A stretch of 64,000 bases of DNA from Epiperipatus broadwayi (taxonomy: Eukaryota > Onychophora > Udeonychophora > Euonychophora > Peripatidae): contig JAQFVV010006632.1 in NCBI GenBank assembly GCA_028023455.1, positions 471,487 to 535,486 on the forward strand, given 5' to 3'. Under the pieces are notes generated by a model, which searched no databases, was not told the DNA's origin, and saw nothing but the letters and a program-made list of their open reading frames with translations. This document shows positions 32,606 to 44,855 of this stretch, piece by piece (the stretch's first letter is position 1; the number at the start of each line of letters is the position of its first letter). The translations under genes and the position numbers were made by a program.

Positions 32606-33689
32606 TGAAGATGTCAGTATTCTTCAATAGATTACAAGGTTGGAGTAATTTAGTACAGCCTGTACACACTTGTTGGTTATAGTTCTTGTTTTTTGGGTTT
32701 AAACGCATTTGTCAAATTACATCCAGAAGATTTTTAAAATAGCAGAAAAGTTTATTTGGGCGAATAGAGATGATTTTTAAAGATTTATAATTATCTTTTT
32801 TTTAATTTTATAAAAAGTATTAAAAATACAAAACTATACATGATTACACATTTATTTTAGATGTATATTCTTTATTTTAAAAAACCAAACTTAGCAAATT
32901 CTGGTATAATGGTAATAAAGAAAGCAACAGCCACTATAGTGGCTCTACCTTGTGACTTATCATTAATGCCTTTACCAATTCTATAGTAGAACATTTTGAG
33001 ATATTATAAATGTAATTTTAAATTTTACAACAAATGTAAAGATTTATTGGAGCTTCACGTTTATTTGTTTGCTGTTTAAAGATAAATTTCGGTCAACAAA
33101 GATTTTGTTGAATTTCTGGAGGCATACTTGCGTATCTGCTTTTCTGCTCACCATTGAATGACAAAAGTGGTATTTGTTGTTATTACATACTTTTTCATCA
33201 ATGTTATTTTAATATTCAAATTATCCTTTTCTTTACCCCAATTATAATTGGTTTGCTTTAAAAATTTAAATATTAGCTAAGTGCCCAGGTATCCATGAGG
33301 TTTATGAATCTGACTTTACCAAACAAGGGCATGATCAGTTATAGTTAGCAAAATTAACATACAGAATTACCTAGCCACTTAAGAATGATATTAGTATGGC
33401 TTCAGAAGCTGAAAGCATGCTCATTTACAGTTAATAAAATAAACATACAGGAAAATCTTTAATTTAGCCAATATTTGAAATGTTAAAACAAACCAATTAT
33501 TATTACTTCAATATTTAAAAAGTTTAAATATGATTTTTTTGCCTGTTTTTCATTTCTAACAAACAAAATTCAATTTATTAAATTATAATATAAAATAATG
33601 GTTTAATAGTAAGATGAAATGTTGACTAATTTCAATAAGTGTCATCAGGAGAATAATGTAAATGTCACCCTGTGAAAATATTAACACAT
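32606..33689. other. Unassigned AT-rich region
   Basis: No supported gene, RNA or repeat; short A/T homopolymers and scattered short open frames. Confidence 0.45.
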
Positions 33690-34095
33690 GCATCTAGGCA
33701 CATTGTTTGACATAAATACAATAATTTATCATTCTGCACTTCAAACACAGCTGACAGTTTCAATTGCCTATCAGTCTTCTTCAGAGAAAAGTAATAATAC
33801 CTTCCTCTATGCATTTTATACAATGCAAATACAACATTTTATCATTCCACACTTTCAAAAATAGCTGATAGTTTCAACTATCCAACAGTCTTTTTCAGAT
33901 TAAAAAAATACTAAAACACTTCTATGCACTTTATACAATGCAAATATAATACCTTATTATTCCATACTTCCACAAATAGTTAACAGTTTTGCATGTTAAA
34001 CTGTCTTCTTCAGAGCTATAACATAATCAACAAATATAATATATACATATATATGGAATAATATTATAATTCGATGTCTGTATTTTTTCAAATCA
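33690..34095 (-). repeat. Three tandem hammerhead-like units ending in the PLE tail motif
   Basis: Three units of about 115-120 bp (motifs at about 33745-33790, 33855-33902 and 33965-34015) share TATGCATTTTATACAATGCAAATA and, on the minus strand, a CTGAAGA-A-stem-GAAAC arrangement (for example CTGAAAA, stem GACTG...TAGTT, GAAAC). An additional A separates the core GA from stem II compared with the strict hammerhead. The array is followed by ATTCGATGTCTGTATTTTTTCAAA, the string also found beside the PLE palindrome at 25.9 kb. The association with PLE termini is seen directly; a ribozyme function is inference. Confidence 0.5.
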
Positions 34096-34844
34096 ATATA
34101 CATAATTTTATGATTGAATATTTATAAATACAGTAATTATTTATATGTAGAGTAAAAATTGTGGGAAGGTTAGCCTTTCAAAGTGTTAGTTGACAAAGAC
34201 TGTGAGGATACTCAAAAGTGCTCCTAAATGGATAAAAATTTTAAAGTTACACTTTACATATATCTAATTATTGTATTGTATTAATATTCAACATATTAAC
34301 AAATATAAAAAATTAAAATAGTTTAATTTAAATTTGATAGTTAATACAAATTTTATAATTATATAAGAGTGTATAAATAAAAAGTGGGCAGAGTGATTTA
34401 AAACTTGGATATTGTAGTGTGCTTGTAAATAGAATAATGTAAGTAAATTTAAGTTTATTAAATTTAAAGATTGCATCTAAGATTTAAAAAAATATAATAG
34501 TTTTTAACCCAGTAAACTAGGGGTTGTGGCATTATTGAAAAGCAATTTCTGTGATAAGTAATTATTTAAAAAGTGCATTTACAAGGGAAAATTGTATAAC
34601 TTCATCATTATAAAAAATCAAAAATGCAGCATTTTAAAAGCATGAGACTTAAACTAGCTGAAGAGACTTCATCAGATGAAATGTATCTTAGACCGTTACC
34701 AAAGACTTCTCCTCCAACACCAGCAGCCTTATATTTGAGATGTAAGATTGAGCAGAAAAATATTAAACATTAAAAAAAATGAAAATTTTCTACATAAATA
34801 ATATTATAGATATATTCTATCAATAGTATTGTGTCCCATGGTCA
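34096..34844. other. Unassigned AT-rich region
   Basis: No feature supported. Short open frames have no recognisable motif. Confidence 0.45.
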
Positions 34845-35135
34845 GGTCCACAGAGTAATCACATCATCAATTTATCCTTGCTTTCCACTTTATTCTCTTC
34901 ATGGTTCAGCTCTTCGAATTCCCTGTAACTCTTCCCATCAACAATGACAATGAAAATTTCCATTCTTTCTTCTTATTTCCACCCACCCCTGCCTCCATCA
35001 TTAAACTATAATTTCTTCTTACTATATGTTCAATCCAGTTTCTTTTTCTAATTTCACCAACCAATCTTGTTTTTTTATTTAGATTTGTTATTCATTCAAT
35101 TGATTTTTTTTATTCTTCTCCATGTCCACGTTTCA
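34845..35135 (-). pseudogene. LINE C-terminal fragment (same type as 160-745)
   Basis: The minus strand shows fragments resembling W-R-R-M-E-K and E-L-Q-G-I-R-R-A-E-P with the terminal GTGGACCTG/CAGGTCCAC also seen at 705-720. Multiple frame changes. It is a short, dead piece of a LINE family other than the RTE copy at 28 kb. Confidence 0.4.
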
Positions 35136-35227
35136 AAAAATTAACTTGATTAAATCTAAATTTTCTATTCATTTAAATAAAATTTGATGAGTATTTAACA
35201 ATATTTTATGCACCTATTAAAATTTTT

Positions 35228-35458
35228 AATTGAGCATAACTCAATCTATATGTAAACAACGGGAGTAAATCACTTTTTCTCAGGCTATGACTTAAAAGCA
35301 CTCTAAATGTTGAACAAAAATCAAATGTATCAGAGCAACTAAGAATAGGTGGATTTATTCTATTCTTGATTCCTTAGTTCAACATTTAGAGTGCTTTTAA
35401 GTCATCACCTGGGGAGGGGTAATTTACTCCCTTTGTTTATATATATATATATATATAT
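35228..35458. mobile_element. Foldback element with about 65-bp arms and (TA)n flank
   Basis: Left arm near 35255-35320 (AACAACGGGAGTAAATCAC, GACTTAAAAGCACTCTAAATGTTGAAC) and right arm near 35376-35440 (GTTCAACATTTAGAGTGCTTTTAAGTC, GTAATTTACTCCCTTTGTTTA). The loop includes CAGAGCAACTAAGAATAGG. A copy of the loop and right arm recurs at 43325-43445. A (TA)n run follows at 35441-35458. Confidence 0.65.
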
Positions 35459-37090
35459 TCTAACCCAATAAATAGATCGACTTCTAATCTATCTATTAAA
35501 TCAATTCCGGAAGCCTATTCTATTAAAGAGAATTCAGACGCTTCCGTCTAGCACGGGTTAGCAAACCCTATATTACCTAATATAGCTCGACGTTTGGTTA
35601 GTTATAATAATTCAGCTACAGCGATATGCAGTTCAGACAGAGATAGAAAAAAAAATTATCATTAATAAAATAAATTTAAAAAGAAAATTTAGAATAACTA
35701 ACATTCTTTCTCTATCCAAAACACATTCTCTGAGCTGTAAGTACTTGCACTGTTCGACAATGATGATGATGATTTCATGTCATTGTTAATATTACTGACT
35801 AAAATAAAACATTCATTAATTTGCCAATATGCTCTCAATATTTTATTATTATACAATTAGAAGTTTCAATCTCTTAAGCCATGCCACGCTTGTAATGTTG
35901 ATCATAATTGATCAATTCTTAATGTAAGAGCACTTATAATAATGACACTAATCTCATGGTTCTCTGTTATTTTTAAAGAAAAATGCTCGGCAGTATTGTG
36001 TTGTCGCATATGACTGACATTCTGGTCGGCTATAGGAAACATTTACCTTATTTAAATTCCAGGTGTCTTCATCCACATATCAACTATTATAATATTTAAC
36101 GAGATGATAACCATATTCAATATCAACGCATAATTTTGAATAATACAGCCATTTTATCCAGAATCTCAGTCGGAATGATGAAAAGGCAAGGGTACTTTTG
36201 TGTCCTTCCATCATCCATGACAACACAATAATTTAACTAAGATTTATTACTTAGACACTTCACTTAAATGTGTACGGAACAATGTGCAACCAAAACCTAC
36301 TAGTTTGGGAATAAAATGATTTTACACACACATAAAATAAAATGTTCTGGTCTGAAGTTTCAATTCCATCAATAATTCTTATTAAATTAAAATATACTGA
36401 AATATTCTGATCTGCTTACAATTGTCTATCTGGTGTATTGAATTTAAGATTTCATAAATGATTTCGGACTCAAGAAAAGTATTGCAAGTATTATGCAAAT
36501 ACACTTTTATTTAGCACACAAGAAAAATGACTCAAAACAACTTGTAACAAGACTATAATTTATTATTAAATTTTAACAAGATTATAATTTATTATTACAG
36601 TTTAACAAAACTATCCTTTATGATTAACATAATAAACAAACATATACAATTTATTCGATCCCATATGGATAAAACAAAATATAACTAACATTAATTCGTC
36701 TATACTTTTAGACTTGGATTCGAACTACTTCTTCATCTTCTTTTTACATCTATGCAAATTGAATATAACAAATTAAATATTATTATCGATACATCAACTC
36801 ATCCGTTTAGTGTATCTTATATGAACGGCTGCTTAACTTTATTAACTAACTATTTGTTTTAAAATAAAAATAATCTGATTCTAGGCAATGCGTACAAACG
36901 ATTTTTAGTTTCAAAAATAACTTTATTAATGAAAAATAATTGATTATCTAAGAATATGTGAATACATTATCTTTTTGGTAAGAAGTTCTAACATCCTAAT
37001 TGAGAATCTGAAATGGATCTAAAGTTTAATCCCCTGGAGAATCTCTAATGGAAATGCTAGTATCAAATTTTGTGTGTGATTGTTTATGTC
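35459..37090. other. Unassigned region of mixed composition
   Basis: The first 130 bp (TCTAACCCAATAAATAGATC, GAATTCAGACGCTTCCGTC) has more C+G than its surroundings and no repeat partner in the window. A short direct duplication (ACAAGACTATAATTTATTATTA) lies near 36547-36600. There is no recognisable coding sequence. Part may be 3' untranslated sequence of the LINE read leftward from 39578. Confidence 0.35.
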
Positions 37091-39578
37091 TTAGGTGATT
37101 TTTGGTATTTGAAAGAGATTCCATGTCTCATTATAGAGGAATTTTGAAGACAGGATAAGGTCTTTACTTTTCAACTTATTAAGGTGATCGATAAATATGA
37201 CATCTTGATTTGGAGGTGGGAAGGTTAAGATTAGTTTGCAACGGACACTCCAGATTGTATGAACTAAAAACAATGAAAGTCTAATGAAAGGAAATTGTCT
37301 ACTTTGTAAGGAGTCTTTCAATGATAGAATTTTGTAAAAGTCAATGCTCGAACTTTGCGATATTAGCAATCTAATGCCTACCAGCCGAGGGCATGATTTA
37401 ATAATATGGTCAAAAGTATCCTCTTGAGTCTTGCAGAGCGGGCATATTGGATCAATATTATTTAGATATCTCTTGAAATGTAAAAAGTGATTAGTATGCA
37501 TGGCATTTTGATTTACCTTAATTAAGAAGGTAAGAAATTTGGGTTCTAATTTAAGAAATTTAAATAAAGAGGTGATTTTGTGATTGTTGATTCCTAAGGA
37601 CGGTTTTATATTATTGATGATTGGGTGCAAAATTAGATGTGCATCCCATATAGAAATTTTGGAGTTGAAAGTGGTATTGGTGATTATCTGATATTGGTTG
37701 AGGTGGTTTGTCAGTTGGGTGTATTACTTCTGAAGTAATGAAGTTGCCATGTTTTAAAACCAAGTTATAAATCAGGGTATGGGATTTCTGATAGTATAAG
37801 GATAGAATAGAATGCAATGACATACCATTCGCTTTACGATGGAGTTGCATCCCCGCCATACTTATGGAATTTATTTTCCCTCTCCAGAGGAGTTGGGAGC
37901 ATTGTCTATTGATCTTTCTTATAAATAATTTTGTTAATGTGATTATGGGAAGATAATAAGCAATTTTGGATATAACTTTCATATTGAGAAGTGATACTTT
38001 CCCTTGTAGTGAAAGGAATACCCTAGAGAGTGTTTGGACTAGTTGAATTGTAGAGTTCAGGAGAGAATTCTGGATATGTTTGGACATAGATGTTTGAGAC
38101 ATGTAAACAGGAAAACCAAGGAAGGCCTGGGGCATGGCCAGAAATTTAGAGCTGATTTTCTTTTCTGTTAAGATTTTCCATGAGGCTGATTTATCTGGAT
38201 TGAATTTTAACTGTGATTCATTTGAGAATTTGTCTATTATGTAATATAGAGTTGATAGATGTTTTTGATCTGGGAGTATGACGAGGATGTCATCCATATA
38301 AGCGAATAATTTAATGAATTTTCTGAGTCGAGGAATGTATACTCCTGGGAGAGAGTTTTCTATCTCCCTTAAAAGAGTGGTCAAGTAGCAAATGAATAAC
38401 AAGGCACTCAAAGGTGATCCTTGTGGCAGCGAAATGTTGGGTAGAAAACCATTTGTGTATGTACCGTTTAATGTAATATGAACCTGTCGATTGTAAAGTA
38501 AGTTCTCAATAATGCGTATGATTTGAAACGGAATGTCCAGGTTATTAAGGATTGAGAGGAGGATGTCGATGTTGATTGAATCGAATGCTTCAGAGATGTC
38601 AAGCTGCACTGCTATTGGTCTTGACATTCTATTTTTCCTGATGTGATGAAGTAGGGTCTTTACCTCCCCCATAGCTGTGAGGGCAGAAGATCCCTTTCTG
38701 GCAAATTGGTACTGTGAAATATTGTCTAGTATCTTGTGTTGAATTTTTTCTTTGATGACCCCCTCAATAACTTTAATTAGAATGGGGGTCATGGAAATGG
38801 GTCTAATGCTGTTTATGATGGAAGGATCTTTGTTCTTTTTTAAAAAAGGGACCAGGGCTACTGGATATAAATTCATGATTTCTTTTTTTTCCATTGAAAG
38901 ATGGTTAATCATTTTTATTAGTATCGGAATTGTGAAGTGATCAAGGTGTAATAGTAGGAATTTAGGGATGGCATGCATCCCAGGATGTACATTATCAGCT
39001 AAGGAATAGAGGCGGTTTTTGAGGTCTGCAGGAGTTATGTCGTGGCTATCTAGGTTAGAGGGCTTGAGTTGGTCTTTGTTAGTTGAATTTGTGACATTTT
39101 GTAAGCGATTTTTAAAATGCATTGCGATTTGAGTAATCATCTGGTGGCCTATTATATGACTACCATCTAAGTTAAGTGAGGCTGGAGTAATGTTCTTTCT
39201 GTGAGCTCCTAATGCCCATCTCAAGTAGCCCCTGGTCCAGCAGTGTTGGCCCAAAAGAAAATTCTGGGCTCTTTTGACTGAAATGTATTCAGCAATGGAT
39301 ATCTGTTTTTCTCTGTATTTTGCTTTGAGTGAAAGTAGTTCATCTATATGTAGTGGATCAGTAGAGCAATTCTTAATTTCTCTATTTATCTGGTCAAGTT
39401 CATTCATTAGGGTGGTAGGGCCTTTGTTGCCTTTAGTATAATGTGAAATTAGAGATTGAAGTATGCCAACAAAGGCAAACCAAGCCTCCTCAGGATGGGT
39501 GTTTAGTATATCTATTTTGAAGAAGAGGATATAGGCCTCGGATATAATGGCTTCATTGGCAGAGGCTTTTGTTAGCAT
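37091..39578 (-). pseudogene. 5'-truncated LINE reverse transcriptase with YMDD box, one frameshift
   Basis: Minus strand, 655 codons (39578-37611) followed in another frame by 179 codons (37630-37091); one frameshift near 37611-37635 splits an otherwise open protein. RT motifs are in order: I-R-P-I-S-M-T near residue 265, L-D-I-S-E-A-F-D near 325, S-L-P-Q-G-S-P-L-S near 382, and F-A-Y-M-D-D at 425-430 (38289-38306). The second frame carries C-P-L-C...H-I-I-K-S-C (37391-37444), the C-terminal zinc knuckle of I/Jockey/R1-like LINEs. The upstream endonuclease is absent (stop just before the start), so it is 5' truncated. YMDD instead of the usual non-LTR x-A-D-D is odd. Its long open frame suggests a relatively recent insertion. 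No second copy was seen in the window. Confidence 0.82.
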
Positions 39579-42500
39579 TAATTAAATGATAGTTTTTATT
39601 TAGATAACTTATTATAATTTATGGGTTATTTATCAGAAGTTACACTTATTATTTTAATATTTACCTTAATAACAACTGAAGTTGTTATACACATTGTATT
39701 CCTCAGTATAAGTTATATTGTGAGTGCTAATTAATCATTAACCTGAATTAAACCTAGTATTTGAACCCTCCATTGGCAAATAAAAAATTTCTAAATCACG
39801 CAATTTTAAACTTACTTTCTCCATTGACTTACGTGTGGATTACCAGCACTATTCCACCGCACAATCCAGACATTGATCATATATACTAGCACGCTATTTT
39901 TACTAAATGGATCTTGAGGAATTAACCTCCAGTATATCCGTTATCTTGCCATAACTTTCTAAATAAAACACAATATTCAACACCTTTCGTGGTGGAATTA
40001 TCTCTATTTTCTCATGAGGAATATGGAATAACACTGAAGGTCTGTAGAATTAACTACTACATTAAAATAGTTTGGTGGGTCCTTGCCTCTTACTTGGGCA
40101 TAATAGGAACACACACCAAGTATAATCCTCTCCTGGGATTTTTAACGAATGAAATACGCTAAATACGATATAAATTACTGATCGTCCTAATTCTGAGAAG
40201 CGATCACTTGGGTTATAAACATACCCGAATACTAGATTTATCTATTCCCCTCATGGAAAATAAAGCTTTTGGGGAGATCATTTTCCATCCCACAAAATAA
40301 AGACATTACAATTATTACTAATGCGAATATTAATCATATACTGATGCTATCTCAGGGCAAGACAAGCAAATACACTAATTATACTAAATTTATGTTCCGG
40401 GGTATACTTAGATCAACGTCTGAAATCAATGGATAACACAGAATAAATCATAATAATTTTTACCTTTGCCAAAGAAACATTCAACAAGTAATTGGTAGTA
40501 TAGTATCTTGAACTAAATTAAGTGAATGCGTTAATAAAGAATAATTGGGAATAAGTTCCGCAATTAACATAGTATAAATTTGTTTCAAACTTTAAATAAG
40601 TAATATCCTGTATAGCACTTCTCTTTAATTACTTCTGATAATTTTAACTAGATATTTTACCTATTAAGTATCTAAATTTTTCTACTTTTACGCATCTAAC
40701 ATATAAATTTATCCCCATAATTGCATATCATAAGTAAACACATTTTAGAAAAAAAAAATTTCCATGTCAAATATAAATTTAACCTAGAATAATTACAGGA
40801 AAACATACCTTTATGATTACAAGGTCATTTAAATATTACTTGACTATACAGCCTTTAACCTGTAGATATAAAAAAAAATACACATAATTTTACAAATTAG
40901 TAAAAAAAAAATCATTACTTAACAAGTGCTTATTATCTCACTAGAAAAATGTTTTCCATTGGGCAATTTATCCCGATGAAGAACTTGATCCATTCGTAGT
41001 TCACGAAGCAAATTTAAAATAAGAAACACATTTTATTATTTCATTTATAAAAAAGTTGCCTCCATTCTGGTGCAATTAATAAATTAGGCAAAGAAAACAT
41101 ATCAGTGTTGGATGTTAACTCTTCCTTGAATTAACTGCTATAATTTTGGGATCCAAGAAAACAATACCTATTTTAACATGACGAATATTTGACAATAGAC
41201 GATCACATATACAATTCTTTTCTTTTTACTATTGGCGATACGTATCATTTTTAGCTAGCTGGCTTATGAATAAAACTAATGCGCGAATTTTCCAAAATAA
41301 TATTATTATAAGGACTGCAGCTGACTTACGTGGATATGAAGTTTTAACGACTCAAATTGATGTATAATATAACATATTATATTATGGTTATAATTAAGTC
41401 ACTAATGTTTGTAGTTTTTTATTCTTACTCTAGGAATTATAATTTGTCTTTAATAAGGAGTTCTCCATAAAATGCACACATACAAATTTTCTGATATTTG
41501 CCTTGAGAAAATTTATATTTTCTTTTTAAAAAATATACAGGTGCATAAGTAAATATCCTTGATCATTAATATTATTTTTAGATAATTTTCAGTGAATAAA
41601 ACATATTTTAATGTGGGGAGCTTACATTATTTTCAAAGCAGACAATGTCCTTTAGAAAGAGCGCGAAATTTTCTAGTTAACTTTCCTTGGCTTTTATAAT
41701 ATGTCTTTTAATTATAATTTTTCTTTTATACCATGAAAAGATAATTAAATAAGGTAAAGTTAACAAATAATTGATTATTTCCTGGAAATTACTTATATTA
41801 CTTATTTTAAATATAATGACACTTTCCGTGATTGCTGTAGTTAATACGGTCATTTTGAACTTTAGCATAAGATAGTATAATTTTGCATATAAAAAGCTTT
41901 AAAATAGGTAGATGGCAATAGAAAACAGAATATCTTATCAAATAGGATTAGCCACGCATGATATTATTAAAAATTTACTTGACTTATATTTATTTCTGCA
42001 ATAAAAAAATAATAAAAAATTTGTTACCGAATTTCAGTACTGCTTCCTCCTTGTAAAACTAATGTCAGACTAAACTTTCTTCAAAATTTGGCGGTCTTCT
42101 TTTAGTTACCTCTTACAGAAAAATAATCATTTAATTATAACATAAACAAAAGAAAGGAAAAAAAAACTTATTACAGTTATATTTTTCCGTATGATTTAAA
42201 TGGATTACAAAGTAATTTGACAAATAATGAAAAATAAGAAATATATTTAATCAATAATGTTTATTAGTGATGTATAATTCTGTATACATTATTATCTAAA
42301 TTAATTTAAAAATTACCAGAAGTTATTGTGCGTTATGATAAGATACTCATCTACTCTCCCCCTCTACCCATCCAAAATCAATTACTGTTTATGATATGTG
42401 CTTTTATACTATGTTAAATTGCTCTTATTGTTAATATTTTAATTAAATTATTCATGCTCTTCTTCAAAATGACATCACATTACTAAATTTATTAGTTATT

Positions 42501-42710
42501 TGCTTAAAACACGTTAAAGTGAGTAAATAGTATACTTTATTAATCACTTAATATTATTATTATTTTATCTTTTTATTTTCTAAAAAAGGATAGCATTGTT
42601 TTCCTGTGGAAACAATGCCAAATAAACCAAGTGTCAATAACACTAGGTTACAATATATATATATATATATATGTAAATTATTAATCAATGTCTGTATTCC
42701 AATTATAATA
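39579..42710. other. Unassigned region, no repeats shared with rest of window
   Basis: About 3.1 kb without a supported gene or a recognisable repeat copy, apart from a short (TA)n at 42652-42671 and a shortened PLE tail string (TCAATGTCTGTATTCC) at 42684. It has slightly more mixed composition than the flanks and could be unique host sequence or the distal part of an unrecognised element. Confidence 0.4.
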
Positions 42711-43123
42711 AAATATATATAATTATTCAAAACAATACAATAATTAATACAGTAAAACAATATTTTAAAAAAAACAAATATATACCAATTTAATAGAAGT
42801 ACTTTCAACTATCTATGTAGTCGTTGTCAACTAGATTCAAATTGTATTAGAAAAAACCGTTACAAATGTAAACAAAAAGTAATATGTCATACATCAATTT
42901 TCCCACCAATATAAAAATTAATGAATTGTGGGAAAAGTGATGTATGATGTATTACTTTTTGTTTACATTTGTAACGGTTTTTTCTAATACAATTTGAATC
43001 TAGTTGACAACGACTACATAGATAGTTGAAAGTACTTCTATTAAATTGGTATATATTTGTTTTTTTAAAATATTGTTTTACTGTATTAATTATTGTATTG
43101 TTTTGAATAATTATATATATATA
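42711..43123. repeat. Large near-perfect palindrome (about 196-bp arms), PLE-associated
   Basis: Left arm 42711-42906, right arm 42928-43123, spacer about 21 bp (CAATATAAAAATTAATGAATT). The arms match over nearly their whole length; the innermost 25 bp have a few mismatches (ATATGTCAT against ATACATCAT). The right spacer edge ATTAATGAATTGTGGG is also found at the end of the 27-kb PLE endonuclease frame (27640s), and the outer left flank has the PLE tail string. This suggests two PLE 3' ends head to head, as at 13-15 kb and 26-28 kb, but with no coding sequence left. Confidence 0.75.
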
Positions 43124-43324
43124 TATACACATACACATTGATCTTTGTTTAATTTAAACTTTAATTACTAAATCTTGTTTAATTATTACAATCAAGATGT
43201 TAAAATTGAGATGCTGTCTGCAGCCTTGTATTATTAATTGTAAGTTTAATAACTCTTAAATGCCACATTCCATCTAGTTGATTAATTAATTTCACTCAGA
43301 ATTACCAACAATGTTGGCAATGTT

Positions 43325-43445
43325 ATGCTTATGAACATCAGAGCAACCAAGAATAGGAAGATTCATTGTATTCTTGATTTCTTTGTTCCACATTTAGAAT
43401 GCTTTTAAGTCATACCTGAGGAAAAGTGATTTACTCCCTTTGTTT
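43325..43445 (+). repeat. Partial copy of the 35.2-kb foldback
   Basis: Shares CAGAGCAAC-AAGAATAGG, ATTCTTGATT, CACATTTAGAATGCTTTTAAGTCAT and GATTTACTCCCTTTGTTT with 35325-35440. The left arm is missing, so the hairpin cannot form. 43446-43579 is unassigned. Confidence 0.6.
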
Positions 43446-43579
43446 TGCATCTATTAAATATATGGTTGCTTAGTAATAGTTTGCTGGTGATTATTTTTTT
43501 CATGCTTCTTGCAGTGTGATCTTTAAACTGATACATATACTATTATACTGTCACAAATATGATAAGGTGCTAAAAATCT

Positions 43580-43985
43580 TAATTACTACATATGCCATGG
43601 TTTTTACCTTAAACCATCATGGAACAATGCATGAACATTAAATTCTGTTTTAATTGGGCAAAATTGCTTTTGAAATGTTTGAAATATTTTAAACTGTGTT
43701 TGGCAGTAAAACCATGAATTGCATGAAAGTTTCAGATGTTTTTTTAGATTTCATCATAGCAGTGAGAAAACTGAAGATAGTCTATAACATAAAAAAAACT
43801 ATTGACATATTTCTTATAGTAACTCATGTTAAGGACACATTAGTACCTTAAAATGTTTGTGATGAATAACTAACTTATATTTCTGTGTAATACAAGCATT
43901 GTGTTTGTGATGAATAGCTAACATATTGCTGCATAATACAAGCATTGATTCAGTGGTGATACTAGAGATAACTTGGAGAGAGTAC
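43580..43985. repeat. Dispersed repeat, related copy at 32105-32445
   Basis: Shares AAATTCTGTTTTAATTGGGCAAAA and several following segments with 32155-32445. It contains a local duplication of the TGTGATGAATA-CTAAC-ATAATACAAGCATTG type near 43858-43945. No coding or RNA signal. Confidence 0.4.
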
Positions 43986-44164
43986 CAGTTACTTTTTTAC
44001 TGGACCCACTAAAACCCAAAACAAAGACCATTATATGGATTAATAGAGAAAACTTGTTTAGCCTCAAGATGTTAACATGAAACATCAAAAGCTAAGTTAT
44101 TTTTGCTTACATGTATATAATATCTTTATTTCTATTCTTTATTAAATTATACATCCATACAACT

Positions 44165-44530
44165 TTCTCATTTATTATACTATATATATATATATAAAGT
44201 TTAAATTATAACAATAGTAGACAATAAATATATATATATACACTATTTAATGTTTTCACAGTTGTATGATGTAGATAAATGTCTTTTTGGGTAAAACCGT
44301 GTATTATTTTTTATAATATACTGATATTTCAACAAACTAGCACCTACCATTATCAAGGTAAACTCTTGAAACAGAAGTACTGATGATTATATAAATGCAA
44401 TTTATCCACTCTACTTTAAACACTTTTTAGCAAAAACCTTTTATTGTATGTATATATATATACACTATCTTATGTTTTGACTGTCCTACAGTCTTCTTCA
44501 GAGTTATGATATAATAAAAATAAAATAAAA
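44165..44530 (-). repeat. PLE-terminus-like repeats with hammerhead-like stem
   Basis: On the minus strand near 44475-44515 the motif CTGAAGA-A, stem GACTGT-AGG-ACAGTC (six perfect pairs), then AAAAC is seen. It is the same arrangement as at 33.7-34.0 kb. Two (TA)n-ACACTAT blocks (44222-44246 and 44452-44468) precede paired ATTTAATGTTTT/CTTATGTTTTGAC segments. The GAAA element is AAAA here, so it is decayed. The following 44531-44759 is AT-rich and unassigned. Confidence 0.4.
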
Positions 44531-44759
44531 TGCATAACTATATAAATAATACCATAAAATGTAAACAATAAAATTAATAAAATAATAAAAAGAAACTAAA
44601 AAACAACATAAAATATAATAAAACTGATATAAATGTAATCAAACCCAAATAAAATAATCCAGTTAATACAAATCAACATATACAATATAAAAGTAAATTG
44701 GATACAATGCATTTTTATAAGATATTATATCAAAGTAAAGGAAGTGGTGAATTTAATAC

Positions 44760-44855
44760 TTTTTTTTTCATATGTCAAATGTGTTGACCGGGAAAAAAAC
44801 CTGGGTCAGCTGCTTGGAATGCAGCTATGCTAACCGCTAGGCTACTGGCACATTA
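44760..44855 (-). mobile_element. tRNA-derived SINE, decayed copy
   Basis: Minus strand: GCCAGTAGCCTAGCGGTTAGC (box A), CTGCATTCCAAGCAG (anticodon arm), then TGACCCAGG, a disrupted box B, and TTGACATATGAAAAAAA. Same family as the 3-9 kb copies. A target duplication was not found. 44856-45012 is unassigned. Confidence 0.65.

Noticed and set aside
44316-44375. Minus-strand TTGATAATGGTAGG...GTTGAAATATC resembling a PLE-type terminal motif
   Set aside because: The core is TTGATAA rather than CTGANGA and stem III would have no loop.
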